From: JBJYIN01 sp046237015
GTDB taxonomy: Bacteria > Pseudomonadota > Gammaproteobacteria > Enterobacterales > Enterobacteriaceae
Direction: 5' to 3'
Length of the DNA: 64,000 nucleotides
Assembly (NCBI RefSeq): GCF_046237015.1
Contig: NZ_JBJYIN010000011.1
Coordinates: forward strand, 90,995 to 154,994
Below are positions 34,160-42,386 of the stretch, one piece after another. Within the stretch, counting starts at the first letter, position 1; every line of letters starts with the position of its first letter. The translations under genes and the position numbers were made by a program. Under the pieces are notes generated by a model that saw only the letters and a program-made list of their open reading frames with translations, did no database searches and was not told where the DNA came from.

Positions 34160-35179
34160 ATGTTGCAGTTCATACTCCGGCGTTTGGGGCTGGTTATCCC
34201 AACGTTTATTGGTATCACCCTACTGACATTTGCTTTTGTGCATATGATTCCAGGCGATCCAGTCATGATCATGGCGGGAGAACGTGGTATTTCCGCCGAA
34301 CGCCATGCGCAATTGCTGGCTGAAATGGGGTTGGATAAACCACTCTGGCAGCAATATGTCCATTATATTGGTGGTGTGCTGCATGGTGATCTGGGGATCT
34401 CCCTTAAGAGCCGCATCCCCGTGTGGGAAGAATTTGTGCCTCGCTTTAAAGCGACGTTGGAACTGGGCGTTTGCGCCATGCTGTTCGCGATTGCCGTGGG
34501 GATTCCTGTCGGCGTATTGGCAGCGGTTAAGCGCGGTTCCATTTTCGATCATACCTCTGTTGGCCTGGCGCTGACGGGCTACTCCATGCCTATCTTCTGG
34601 TGGGGCATGATGCTGATTATGCTGGTCTCCGTTCAGCTCAACCTGACGCCCGTTTCGGGACGCATCAGCGATACCATTTTCCTTGATGACAGCATGCCGC
34701 TGACCGGCTTTATGCTGATCGATACCCTGTTCTGGGGCGAGGAAGGCGACTTTATCGACGCGGTTGAACACATGATCCTGCCTGCCATCGTGCTGGGCAC
34801 TATTCCGCTGGCGGTGATTGTGCGTATGACGCGCTCTGCGATGCTGGAAGTGCTGGGCGAGGACTACATCCGTACCGCTCGTGCTAAAGGATTGAGCCGC
34901 CTGCGGGTGATTGTTGTGCACGCGTTGCGTAATGCGATGCTGCCGGTGGTGACGGTGATTGGCTTGCAGGTTGGCACCATGCTAGCCGGGGCGATCCTGA
35001 CGGAAACCATTTTCTCCTGGCCGGGGCTGGGGCGGTGGTTGATCGATGCGTTGCAGCGCCGTGACTATCCGGTGGTTCAGGGCGGCGTGCTGCTAGTAGC
35101 GACCATGATCATTCTGGTCAATCTGCTGGTCGATGTGCTCTATGGCGTGGTGAACCCGCGCATTCGTCACAAGAAATAA
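34160..35179 (+). CDS. dppB: Dipeptide transporter permease DppB
   Basis: A 339-residue inner-membrane permease, matching E. coli DppB in length. It begins MLQFILRRLGLVIPTFIGIT and shows HMIPGDP, the ATPase-contact loop EDYIRTARAKGLSRLRVIVVHALRNAMLPVVTVIG and the end DVLYGVVNPRIRHKK. It works with DppC, DppD and DppF. First gene after the dppA attenuator; dppC follows 13 bases later. Confidence 0.96.
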   Translation: MLQFILRRLGLVIPTFIGITLLTFAFVHMIPGDPVMIMAGERGISAERHAQLLAEMGLDKPLWQQYVHYIGGVLHGDLGISLKSRIPVWEEFVPRFKATLELGVCAMLFAIAVGIPVGVLAAVKRGSIFDHTSVGLALTGYSMPIFWWGMMLIMLVSVQLNLTPVSGRISDTIFLDDSMPLTGFMLIDTLFWGEEGDFIDAVEHMILPAIVLGTIPLAVIVRMTRSAMLEVLGEDYIRTARAKGLSRLRVIVVHALRNAMLPVVTVIGLQVGTMLAGAILTETIFSWPGLGRWLIDALQRRDYPVVQGGVLLVATMIILVNLLVDVLYGVVNPRIRHKK

Positions 35180-35192
35180 GGGGAAGGCAGAG

Positions 35193-36095
35193 ATGACACA
35201 TGTCACTGAACCTGTTGTAAATCATTCGCCTAAGCCGATGACCCCATTACAGGAATTCTGGCACTATTTTAAGCGTAATAAAGGGGCCGTGGTTGGCCTG
35301 GTTTATGTTGTTTTGATGCTGGTTATCGCCATTGGGGCGAACGTACTGGCACCACATGCACCCGCTGAACAGTTCCGCGACGCGTTGCTGCGTCCACCTG
35401 TTTGGCAGGAAGGCGGTAGCTGGCAGTTTATTCTGGGCACTGACGATGTTGGACGTGATGTACTGTCGCGTCTGATGTATGGTGCGCGATTGTCGCTGCT
35501 GGTCGGCTGTCTGGTAGTAGTGCTGTCGCTCATTTTGGGGGTGATCTTTGGTCTGCTGGCGGGGTATTTCGGCGGCGTGGTCGATGCGCTGATCATGCGT
35601 GTCGTCGATATCATGCTGGCGTTGCCAAGCCTGTTGCTGGCGTTGGTGCTGGTGGCCGTTTTCGGGCCGTCCATTGTGAATGCTTCGCTGGCGCTCACTT
35701 TTGTGGCACTGCCGCACTATGTGCGTTTGACACGCGCGGCGGTGCTGGTGGAAGTTAACCGCGATTACGTCACGGCTTCACGCGTGGCGGGAGCCGGTTC
35801 GGCGCGCCAGATGTTCGTCAACATTCTTCCTAACTGCCTGGCACCGCTGATTGTGCAGGCTTCTCTCGGTTTTTCTAACGCCATTCTTGATATGGCTGCT
35901 TTGGGTTTCCTCGGTATGGGCGCACAGCCGCCAACGCCAGAATGGGGAACCATGCTGTCGGACGTTTTGCAGTTTGCGCAAAGCGCCTGGTGGGTGGTGA
36001 CGTTCCCCGGTCTGGCAATCTTACTGACGGTATTGGCGTTTAACCTGATGGGGGACGGCTTGCGTGATGCTCTCGACCCCAAACTCAAGCAGTAA
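35193..36095 (+). CDS. dppC: Dipeptide transporter permease DppC
   Basis: A 300-residue permease paired with DppB. It has an N-terminal helix, the FILGTDDVGRDVLSRLMYGARLSL motif, and an EAA loop (ASRVAGAGSARQMFVNILPNCLAPLIVQ), ending NLMGDGLRDALDPKLKQ. RBS GGGGAAGGCAGAG lies before the ATG. Confidence 0.96.
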   Translation: MTHVTEPVVNHSPKPMTPLQEFWHYFKRNKGAVVGLVYVVLMLVIAIGANVLAPHAPAEQFRDALLRPPVWQEGGSWQFILGTDDVGRDVLSRLMYGARLSLLVGCLVVVLSLILGVIFGLLAGYFGGVVDALIMRVVDIMLALPSLLLALVLVAVFGPSIVNASLALTFVALPHYVRLTRAAVLVEVNRDYVTASRVAGAGSARQMFVNILPNCLAPLIVQASLGFSNAILDMAALGFLGMGAQPPTPEWGTMLSDVLQFAQSAWWVVTFPGLAILLTVLAFNLMGDGLRDALDPKLKQ

Positions 36096-36108
36096 CAGAG
36101 GTAGAGAG

Positions 36109-37089
36109 ATGGCGTTGCTCAATGTAGATAAACTGTCGGTTCACTTTGGTGATGAGGGGCTGCCGTTTCGTGCGGTCGATCGCATCAGTTATCAGGTGGA
36201 AGAAGGGCAGGTGGTCGGTATTGTCGGGGAATCCGGCTCCGGTAAATCTGTCAGCTCGCTGGCGATAATGGGGCTGATTGATTACCCCGGCAAAGTGATG
36301 GCCGACAAGCTGGAATTTAACCAGCGCGATTTAAAGCAAATTTCCGAGAAAGAACGGCGTAATCTGGTGGGTTCTGAGGTCGCAATGATCTTTCAGGACC
36401 CGATGACCAGCCTGAATCCGTGCTACACCGTGGGCTACCAGATCATGGAAGCTATCAAGGTGCATCAGGGCGGTAACCGCAAAACCCGTCGTCAGCGAGC
36501 AATTGATTTGCTGACTCTAGTCGGGATCCCCGATCCCGCTTCGCGTCTTGATGTGTATCCGCATCAACTTTCCGGCGGGATGAGCCAGCGTGTGATGATC
36601 GCGATGGCGATTGCCTGTCGGCCAAAGCTGCTGATTGCCGATGAACCGACTACGGCACTCGATGTGACCATTCAGGCGCAGATCATTGAACTGCTGCTCG
36701 AATTGCAGCAGCGCGATAATATGGCGCTGATCCTGATTACGCACGATCTGGCGCTGGTGGCGGAAGCTGCGCACCACATCATCGTGATGTATGCCGGGCA
36801 GGTGGTGGAGTCAGGCAAAGCGGCGGATATTTTCCGCGCGCCCCGTCATCCGTACACTCAGGCGTTGCTGCGTGCGCTGCCGGAGTTTGCGGTAGACAAA
36901 TCCCGACTGGCATCCTTGCCGGGGGTCGTACCGGGTAAATATGACCGCCCGAATGGCTGTCTGCTTAATCCGCGCTGTCCCTATGCGCAAGACCGCTGTC
37001 GTCAGGAAGAGCCTGAACTGCGCGATATTCCTGGTCGTCAGGTGAAATGTCATACGCCGCTGGATGATGCGGGGAGGCCGACCCTATGA
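36109..37089 (+). CDS. dppD: Dipeptide transporter ATPase DppD
   Basis: A 326-residue ABC ATPase with Walker A GESGSGKS, signature LSGGMSQRV and Walker B LLIADEPTT. The C-terminal oligopeptide-type extension includes the iron-sulfur-like Cys cluster NPRCPYAQDRC. The start at 36109 (MALLNVDKLSVHFGDE) has AGAGGTAGAG upstream; the frame from 36064 overlaps dppC and is not used. Its stop overlaps dppF by 4 bases. Confidence 0.95.
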   Translation: MALLNVDKLSVHFGDEGLPFRAVDRISYQVEEGQVVGIVGESGSGKSVSSLAIMGLIDYPGKVMADKLEFNQRDLKQISEKERRNLVGSEVAMIFQDPMTSLNPCYTVGYQIMEAIKVHQGGNRKTRRQRAIDLLTLVGIPDPASRLDVYPHQLSGGMSQRVMIAMAIACRPKLLIADEPTTALDVTIQAQIIELLLELQQRDNMALILITHDLALVAEAAHHIIVMYAGQVVESGKAADIFRAPRHPYTQALLRALPEFAVDKSRLASLPGVVPGKYDRPNGCLLNPRCPYAQDRCRQEEPELRDIPGRQVKCHTPLDDAGRPTL

Positions 37090-38093
37090 GTCAACATAGC
37101 ACAACATCGCAGCCACATTTACTACATGCGATTGATTTGAAAAAACATTATCCGGTTAAAACAGGTTTTTTTGCACCGGAACGATTGGTGAAAGCCCTGG
37201 ATGGTGTGTCATTCACGCTGGAACGGGGTAAAACGCTGGCTGTTGTTGGGGAATCCGGCTGCGGTAAGTCTACGCTGGGGCGTTTACTGACCATGATAGA
37301 AATACCGTCTGGCGGTGAGCTTTATTATCAGGGGCAGGATCTTTTGAAACCCGATCAAACGGCGGAGAAACTGCGTCGGCAGAAGATCCAGATCGTTTTT
37401 CAGAATCCTTATGGATCGCTGAATCCGCGTAAAAAAGTCGGACAGATCCTGGAAGAACCGCTGTTGATCAATACCGAACTGTCGAAAGCTGAACGACGCG
37501 AAAAAGCGTTGACGATGATGGCGAAAGTGGGGTTAAAAACCGAGCACTATGATCGCTATCCGCATATGTTCTCTGGTGGCCAGCGTCAGCGCATTGCCAT
37601 TGCTCGCGGATTGATGCTGGACCCGGACGTGGTGATCGCCGATGAACCGGTTTCGGCACTGGATGTATCGGTGCGGGCGCAGGTACTGAACCTGATGATG
37701 GATTTACAACAGGAGTTGGGGCTGTCCTACGTTTTCATCTCACATGATTTATCCGTGGTCGAACATATCGCTGATGAAGTCATGGTGATGTATCTGGGCC
37801 GCTGCGTAGAGAAGGGCAGTAAAGATGCCATTTTCAACAATCCGCGCCACCCTTATACGCAGGCATTGTTGTCTGCGACGCCGCGTCTGAATCCGGATTT
37901 ACGTCGCGAGCGTATCAAGTTGATCGGTGAGCTGCCTAGCCCGCTGAATCCACCGCCGGGCTGTGCGTTCAACGCGCGTTGCCAGCGCTGCTTCAGCACC
38001 TGCACCCAGTTCCAGCCGCAGTTGAAAACCTACGGTGAACAGCAGGTCGCCTGCTTCGCTGTCGATCAGGATGAAAATGTAGTATCAGCTTGA
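37086..38093 (+). CDS. dppF: Dipeptide transporter ATPase DppF
   Basis: A 335-residue ABC ATPase, partner of DppD. Walker A GESGCGKST, signature FSGGQRQRI and Walker B VVIADEPVS, with the C-terminal Cys cluster NARCQRCFSTCTQF. The ATG overlaps the dppD stop (ATGA). Last gene of the dpp operon, with a hairpin after it. Confidence 0.95.
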   Translation: MSQHSTTSQPHLLHAIDLKKHYPVKTGFFAPERLVKALDGVSFTLERGKTLAVVGESGCGKSTLGRLLTMIEIPSGGELYYQGQDLLKPDQTAEKLRRQKIQIVFQNPYGSLNPRKKVGQILEEPLLINTELSKAERREKALTMMAKVGLKTEHYDRYPHMFSGGQRQRIAIARGLMLDPDVVIADEPVSALDVSVRAQVLNLMMDLQQELGLSYVFISHDLSVVEHIADEVMVMYLGRCVEKGSKDAIFNNPRHPYTQALLSATPRLNPDLRRERIKLIGELPSPLNPPPGCAFNARCQRCFSTCTQFQPQLKTYGEQQVACFAVDQDENVVSA

Positions 38094-38101
38094 TTAAGTC
38101 A

Positions 38102-38133
38102 TAACCCACGTTGCCTTTTCGGGGCGTGGGTTA
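38102..38133 (+). terminator. Hairpin after dppF
   Basis: AACCCACGTTGCC pairs with GGGGCGTGGGTT across a short TTTTC loop. No T-run follows, so termination may be weak. A second small hairpin GATGGTCT-GTC-AGACCATC lies at 38174-38192. Confidence 0.6.
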
Positions 38134-38234
38134 AAAATGGAAATAGCCGTGTGTTTTTATCGCTTTCACCCGCGATGGTCTGTCAGACCATCATCTGAAC
38201 CTTCAAGATCTTCAGTTAAGCCATTAGCGTACCT

Positions 38235-38642
38235 ATGATGAAAATAACGACGGGTAAATTATTCTCTACAGAAACACATAAACTAACGCTTAATGATCTG
38301 CTTAAAAGCGTTCCTGAGAATAATTGGAATTGGTTTCTCTATGAGATAGATGCAGTGGGCTGTGCTTTGTATGGTTTATCTATTCCTGACTTTGAAGCGT
38401 TGGTTTTATCGACGGATGATGGATTAGAGATGACATGGAATGACGTTAAATTATTAGCCCACTCACTGGAGGAAATAAAAACATTTTTTATTGTGGCCCA
38501 TGCTGGCTCATTAGCCTATGAGTGCATCGATATAGATAATTTAACAAATTGTTTTGCAATCATTCATGTTTTTGATAGTTCATATTGGGAAATAAAAATA
38601 AAGGCTGAAAGTGTTCATAGCGATGGATGTTCAACAGAATAA
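38235..38642 (+). CDS. Unknown small acidic protein, possible immunity protein
   Basis: A 135-residue soluble protein (start 38235 or the next ATG at 38238) with no family recognised. It has an acidic, Trp/Phe-rich layout (ENNWNWFLYEIDAVGCALYG, IPDFEALVLSTDD) and no signal peptide or membrane helix. It opens an AT-rich block of small genes typical of orphan immunity arrays. The lower GC and codon use (many AAA, ATA, TTA) differ from dppF just upstream, which suggests acquisition. No good RBS is visible, so expression is uncertain. Confidence 0.6.
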   Translation: MMKITTGKLFSTETHKLTLNDLLKSVPENNWNWFLYEIDAVGCALYGLSIPDFEALVLSTDDGLEMTWNDVKLLAHSLEEIKTFFIVAHAGSLAYECIDIDNLTNCFAIIHVFDSSYWEIKIKAESVHSDGCSTE

Positions 38643-38792
38643 GTAATGGTTGTTACTGTCCGTGCTGCTATGATGGTGGCAGGCAGACAGGGAAGTCACA
38701 GCGTGGCGGTAGCGTGTCTGGAGAGAGATAAAGGCCACTAGTGGTAGTGTTGAGTACAGTCAGGAGCCTATCAAGAATAAGGATAGTTTTGG
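38643..38792 (+). other. GC-richer spacer between immunity-like genes
   Basis: 150 bases whose composition is closer to the core genome than to the genes around it. Short frames run to a TGA just before the Imm53-like ATG but are broken by a stop. Such patches in immunity arrays can be scars of lost toxin C-termini; nothing here proves that. Confidence 0.3.
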
Positions 38793-39071
38793 ATGAATGA
38801 TGAATTGTTAACATACCTGCAAAACTGGTATCTATCAAAATGTGATGGCTCGTGGGAACACGCATATGGCTTTGATATTAGCACCATAGATAATCCCGGT
38901 TGGAAAGTCAGTCTGACGGGAGAAAAAAACAGGCGTAACATCGCGATCAATCATGATAATGGTAAAAATGATTGGGTTATAATAACAGCAAATGAAAATG
39001 AATTTAAAGGATATGGTGGTCCGGAAAAACTTATTTTTATTGGCGATAAATTAAAAGAATGGCTGGGGTGA
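38793..39071 (+). CDS. Imm53-like immunity protein
   Basis: A 92-residue protein. The layout LLTYLQNWYLSKCDGSWEHAYGFDISTIDNPGWKVSLTG with CDG.WEH.YG..I.T.DNPGW resembles the Imm53 immunity family as I remember it. Imm53 proteins neutralise C-terminal toxin domains of contact-dependent or secreted polymorphic toxins. No toxin gene stands upstream, so it is an orphan in this window. RBS AAGGAT lies ahead of the ATG. Confidence 0.7.
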   Translation: MNDELLTYLQNWYLSKCDGSWEHAYGFDISTIDNPGWKVSLTGEKNRRNIAINHDNGKNDWVIITANENEFKGYGGPEKLIFIGDKLKEWLG

Positions 39072-39121
39072 ATATCTAACCATCGAGCCTGGTACTATCC
39101 AATAAACGGTGATTTCTAAAC

Positions 39122-39319
<198 letters not shown>

Positions 39320-39344
39320 TATCGAACATCACAAGAGAAATGAA

Positions 39345-39935
39345 ATGAGTGCTATTAATATTATTAAAGATTATCTTGAAGATAATCTATCGGCAAAAGC
39401 ATTTCAGAAAGAGGTTTACTATAATCGTGATGTTGAAATCCTATTGTCAAAAAATATAGACATTCCTCCGTATACTAGCGCTGGAAATGCCTATCTTTAT
39501 CTTCTTGAGATCGACCTGTTATCACCATCAGGTGAAATAAACGGAAAGGATTTACTTTCGTCATTTCTTAGAATTAAAGGTGTTGACTTTAACATTAATA
39601 ATAAACATGAAAAAATATATGATATTCTACTCAAAGTAATACCATCATGGATTAGTATTGATGATAATTACTCAAGATATCTTATAGAAAAATATAAAGA
39701 TACCGAGGGAAGAGAATTACAAGGGTTATTGACGCGTGAAATAAATTCATCGTTTAAGTTTTTAAAGAAAAAACCTAAGTGGCTGCAATCACCTAATTGG
39801 CCAATAAAAAATGATCGCCCCTTATGCTTTGTTGGACAGATTGACATATCTAATTTGAAACATGACACATCGTTTTTATACGTTTTTTTCGATAGTGAAA
39901 GCAATGAATATATAACGTTTGAGCAATCAATGTGA
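39345..39935 (+). CDS. Unknown protein with YwqG/DUF1963-like motif
   Basis: A 196-residue AT-rich protein. The region KPKWLQSPNWPIKNDRPLCF followed by VGQIDIS and then FLYVFFDSESNEYITFEQ resembles the P.W.Q....P....FVGQ pattern of YwqG-type proteins, many of which occur as immunity proteins. The N-terminal 120 residues are not recognised. The ATG at 39345 follows AAGAG; the longer frame from 39207 lies inside the ERIC element and is rejected. Confidence 0.6.
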   Translation: MSAINIIKDYLEDNLSAKAFQKEVYYNRDVEILLSKNIDIPPYTSAGNAYLYLLEIDLLSPSGEINGKDLLSSFLRIKGVDFNINNKHEKIYDILLKVIPSWISIDDNYSRYLIEKYKDTEGRELQGLLTREINSSFKFLKKKPKWLQSPNWPIKNDRPLCFVGQIDISNLKHDTSFLYVFFDSESNEYITFEQSM

Positions 39936-40004
39936 TTAAGTTTCAAACCTGTTATGCGACGTATAGCATCGATGAATGTTATTAAATTAATATTGTGGGG
40001 CTCC

Positions 40005-40301
40005 ATGCCATTGGATTTACACATAAAATATGATGACGAGCTATTTTATTTTGATATTAGCGAGTCTCTACACTCATCTATATTTTCAAATTCGACAGGT
40101 TGGCGTAGTTTTAAGTACTTAAGAAAAATAAAAGATTATTATCGTGCCGATTTATTGTTTAAGGATAACGATGCTGTTTCCTTTCTTAAAGAGTTAGTCT
40201 ATGTTTGTGAAAAGAATGGATTAGCTAGTATTAAAATAAATGAAATAAAAGTAATTCTAAAAGAGAATAAAATAATTTATTTAAGAGTGAGTAGTGATTA
40301 A
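40005..40301 (+). CDS. Unknown small protein in immunity-like block
   Basis: A 98-residue protein (alternative start 39972) with no family recognised. It has a Tyr/Phe/Asp-rich N-part (KYDDELFYFDISESLHSS), then LLFKDNDAVSFLKELVYVCEKNG and a basic end. No signal peptide. The next gene starts 2 bases after its stop, so the two are co-transcribed. By context it is a candidate immunity protein. Confidence 0.55.
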   Translation: MPLDLHIKYDDELFYFDISESLHSSIFSNSTGWRSFKYLRKIKDYYRADLLFKDNDAVSFLKELVYVCEKNGLASIKINEIKVILKENKIIYLRVSSD

Positions 40302-40303
40302 TA

Positions 40304-40696
40304 ATGAAAAAAGATGAGTTAGTTGATGCATTGAAAGAAAGGTTCCCCGACTTTGCTGAAACAAATGATCATGATGATGTTTATTTGCTGTATGGTTCTT
40401 TTGGATCTTTCTTTCTTGATGTAATCAATTTTTATATTTTGAATACATGTGAACCTAGAAATTATTTTTACTGTAAAGTTGAATGTTTTTATAAAGATAG
40501 AAAAGATCTTGATAAAGAGATTGAGAAGATTTTTTTGTTTGTTGATGAGTTATATATAAATGCTAATGCGGAAACTATTGATGTATTAAATACATGTATA
40601 TTTGAAGCGATGATGGGTAATGTGTTTTGCGACGAGTTAGTCAAAAAATATCTTAGCAAAGCGGCCTGTCATCATTACTTTAAAATAGCTGGTTAA
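40304..40696 (+). CDS. Unknown small acidic protein in immunity-like block
   Basis: A 130-residue acidic protein starting MKKDELVDALKERFPDFAET, with YGSFGSFFLDVINFYI and a C-terminal helix DELVKKYLSKAACHHYF. Not recognised, though size, acidity and AT-richness match immunity proteins. It probably shares a transcript with the genes on both sides. Confidence 0.55.
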   Translation: MKKDELVDALKERFPDFAETNDHDDVYLLYGSFGSFFLDVINFYILNTCEPRNYFYCKVECFYKDRKDLDKEIEKIFLFVDELYINANAETIDVLNTCIFEAMMGNVFCDELVKKYLSKAACHHYFKIAG

Positions 40697-40723
40697 ATAT
40701 ATTTAATCGATGAAGGGAATTAA

Positions 40724-41107
40724 GTGAACAACGAATGTTTTTATAAGGATGATGAAGGCATCTCCGTTAATTTAATTTTTGATGCTTGCGGTGAATATGA
40801 AGTTCAAGTCATTTATTTAGAATCTGAGGTGATGGATGAAAAATTAGTGAATGAGATTGACTCCATATTAAAGAATCAAGAGAAGATTTTTTCCTTATTG
40901 AAAAAAGAGATCTTATTGTATATTGATAGAAATTATAAGAATGGTGATTTTTGTTTAAAATTAATGAAAATCTATGTTTTTCCTGATATTGAAAATGAAC
41001 TTGGTTTTATTTTTAGGTGGAATGGGGATACCGAACATGGCATAGGGGTTAGGATGTCTGGTTTGTCAGTTAAAAAAATTGGTAGCGCAGAGATGGCGTT
41101 TTTATAA
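40724..41107 (+). CDS. Unknown small protein with EHGxGV motif
   Basis: A 127-residue protein with a GTG start at 40724, supported by GAAGGGA six bases upstream. The C-terminal pattern RWNGDTEHGIGVRMSGLSVK followed by KIGSAEMAF resembles DUF2004/DUF6985-type proteins (W..EHG.GV....V..IG...AF), which often neighbour toxins; I am only moderately sure of that family link. Cytosolic, acidic, AT-rich. Confidence 0.55.
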   Translation: MNNECFYKDDEGISVNLIFDACGEYEVQVIYLESEVMDEKLVNEIDSILKNQEKIFSLLKKEILLYIDRNYKNGDFCLKLMKIYVFPDIENELGFIFRWNGDTEHGIGVRMSGLSVKKIGSAEMAFL

Positions 41108-41195
41108 GTAAACGTTGATGCATGCAGCGTGACCTTTCGTTTATATTTTTTTACTGATGGTCCGAGCAGACCATAATAAACAAACAGAGTGTAAT

Positions 41196-41435
41196 ATGAA
41201 TAAAAAAGAGTTGAAAAATAGATTTATCAAAGAAAAAATATCAAGTTCAATCTATTCTCTTGAGGGCGGTTTACCAAATGAAAAATTATGCCTTGATGAT
41301 GAAAATGGAAGTTGGGTGGTATATTATTCAGAACGAGGCATTAAGACGGGGATAAGATATTTTTCGACAGAATGCGAAGCATGTAATTATCTCTACAATA
41401 AAGTTATAAAAATTACTATTGGAGACGTGAAGTAG
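41196..41435 (+). CDS. Small immunity-like protein
   Basis: A 79-residue protein starting MNKKELKNRFIKEKISSSIY, then SLEGGLPNEKLCLDDENGSW and VYYSERGIKTGIRYFSTECEACNYLY. The pattern of a short helix, YSLEGG, CL....G.W.VYYSERG and a C-terminal F.SE.EAC.YL occurs in several small immunity families (Imm59-like by memory, not certain). It is the last plus-strand gene of the block. The start with GAGTGTAAT upstream is preferred to the in-frame ATG at 41157. Confidence 0.6.
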   Translation: MNKKELKNRFIKEKISSSIYSLEGGLPNEKLCLDDENGSWVVYYSERGIKTGIRYFSTECEACNYLYNKVIKITIGDVK

Positions 41436-41471
41436 GTCGTCAGTGCAGGAAATGATTTTTGGGCTCATCAC

Positions 41472-41903
41472 TCACGGCTTAAAAACACTCGGTAAAAAAA
41501 CGGCTATCTCACCTATCTTGGCACCAATAAGTTCTTCCGGCAGTGGATCATCAATATCTGTGTGGATAATAATACCCTCTGTTTTTTTACTGATATATCC
41601 TTCATCACAATCATCATAAGTAAAAGAGGCTGGTATTTTTGTAATAGCGTCACCAATAAATATACCGTGCATCCCTCCTTGATATCCATTGTATGCCGTG
41701 ATTTTATAAATATTACCATTGCGGACATCTACTGATATTGATATGTGATAATCAGGGAATTTATACCTCACCGAAAACATTGCATCTTGAACATATTTTA
41801 CTGTGTATTTATCGAAAAAGTACTGATAGTCTACTATATTCTTACCTAGTGTTATTCCTCCTAATGATTTTGATGGGATAATGCTCGCATTAATATCAAT
41901 CAT
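41472..41903 (-). CDS. Unknown protein, second gene of minus-strand immunity-like pair
   Basis: A 143-residue protein starting MIDINASIIPSKSLGGITLG, with TAYNGYQGGMHGIFIGDAI, YDDCDEGYISKKTEGI and an end IGEIAVFLPSVFKP. Not recognised, but the layout is shared with small proteins I recall beside toxin genes. RBS AGGAGAGG precedes the ATG; the longer frame to 42020 covers the neighbour and is rejected. It starts 28 bases after the exported protein gene, so the two form an operon. Confidence 0.6.
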   Translation of the reverse strand: MIDINASIIPSKSLGGITLGKNIVDYQYFFDKYTVKYVQDAMFSVRYKFPDYHISISVDVRNGNIYKITAYNGYQGGMHGIFIGDAITKIPASFTYDDCDEGYISKKTEGIIIHTDIDDPLPEELIGAKIGEIAVFLPSVFKP

Positions 41904-41931
41904 AATTTGGCCTCTCCTAATGTTATTTTTT

Positions 41932-42285
41932 CTATTTACCATCTGGATTGATGGGGCCAACACCAATACCTGTTGGCTTGACAGAATGAGAACGAATCCA
42001 TCCTGTAATCGACTCACCATTTTTCTTTAAATACATCATAGAAAGAAAACCATTATATTCGGAGTAAACGTCAATTCTATCCCCACGAATAAGAAAAATA
42101 TCTTTAAGTTTACATTTTTCGTCTGGCGCGCTATATAAATAAGTGCGTTCTTTCTCTGTAACAAGATATCCCGAGTCGGAGTGTGGAAACAATATCTGTT
42201 TTTGTTCTGCAATGAGATTAACGTCTTCGCATAGGGCAAAAGAAAAAGGTGAAAATAGACACAAAATAAAGAAAATCTTATTCAT
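41932..42285 (-). CDS. Exported SH3-like protein, possible periplasmic immunity protein
   Basis: A 117-residue protein with a signal peptide (MNKIFFILCLFSPFSFALC), then an SH3-like stretch with YLYSAPDEKCKLKDIFLIRG, DVYSEYNGFLSMMYL and GESITGWIRSHSVKPTG. Export and size fit immunity proteins against toxins delivered to the periplasm (for example by type VI secretion), which is an inference. The start at 42285 follows GGGGGAGAAAG. The C-terminal tail PTGIGVGPINPDGK is unusual in its Gly/Pro content. Confidence 0.6.
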   Translation of the reverse strand: MNKIFFILCLFSPFSFALCEDVNLIAEQKQILFPHSDSGYLVTEKERTYLYSAPDEKCKLKDIFLIRGDRIDVYSEYNGFLSMMYLKKNGESITGWIRSHSVKPTGIGVGPINPDGK

Positions 42286-42386
42286 ATACTTTCTCCCCCT
42301 TTTATTCTCTGGATCACTGTTTTTACTCGAACTACGATCGTTGTTCGACTGACTCCCGTGGGGTAAGCCAGTCGATGGCATATTAG

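Noticed and set aside
35247..35717. 156-codon frame antisense to dppC
   Set aside because: Gln/His/Arg-rich shadow of a high-GC coding region.
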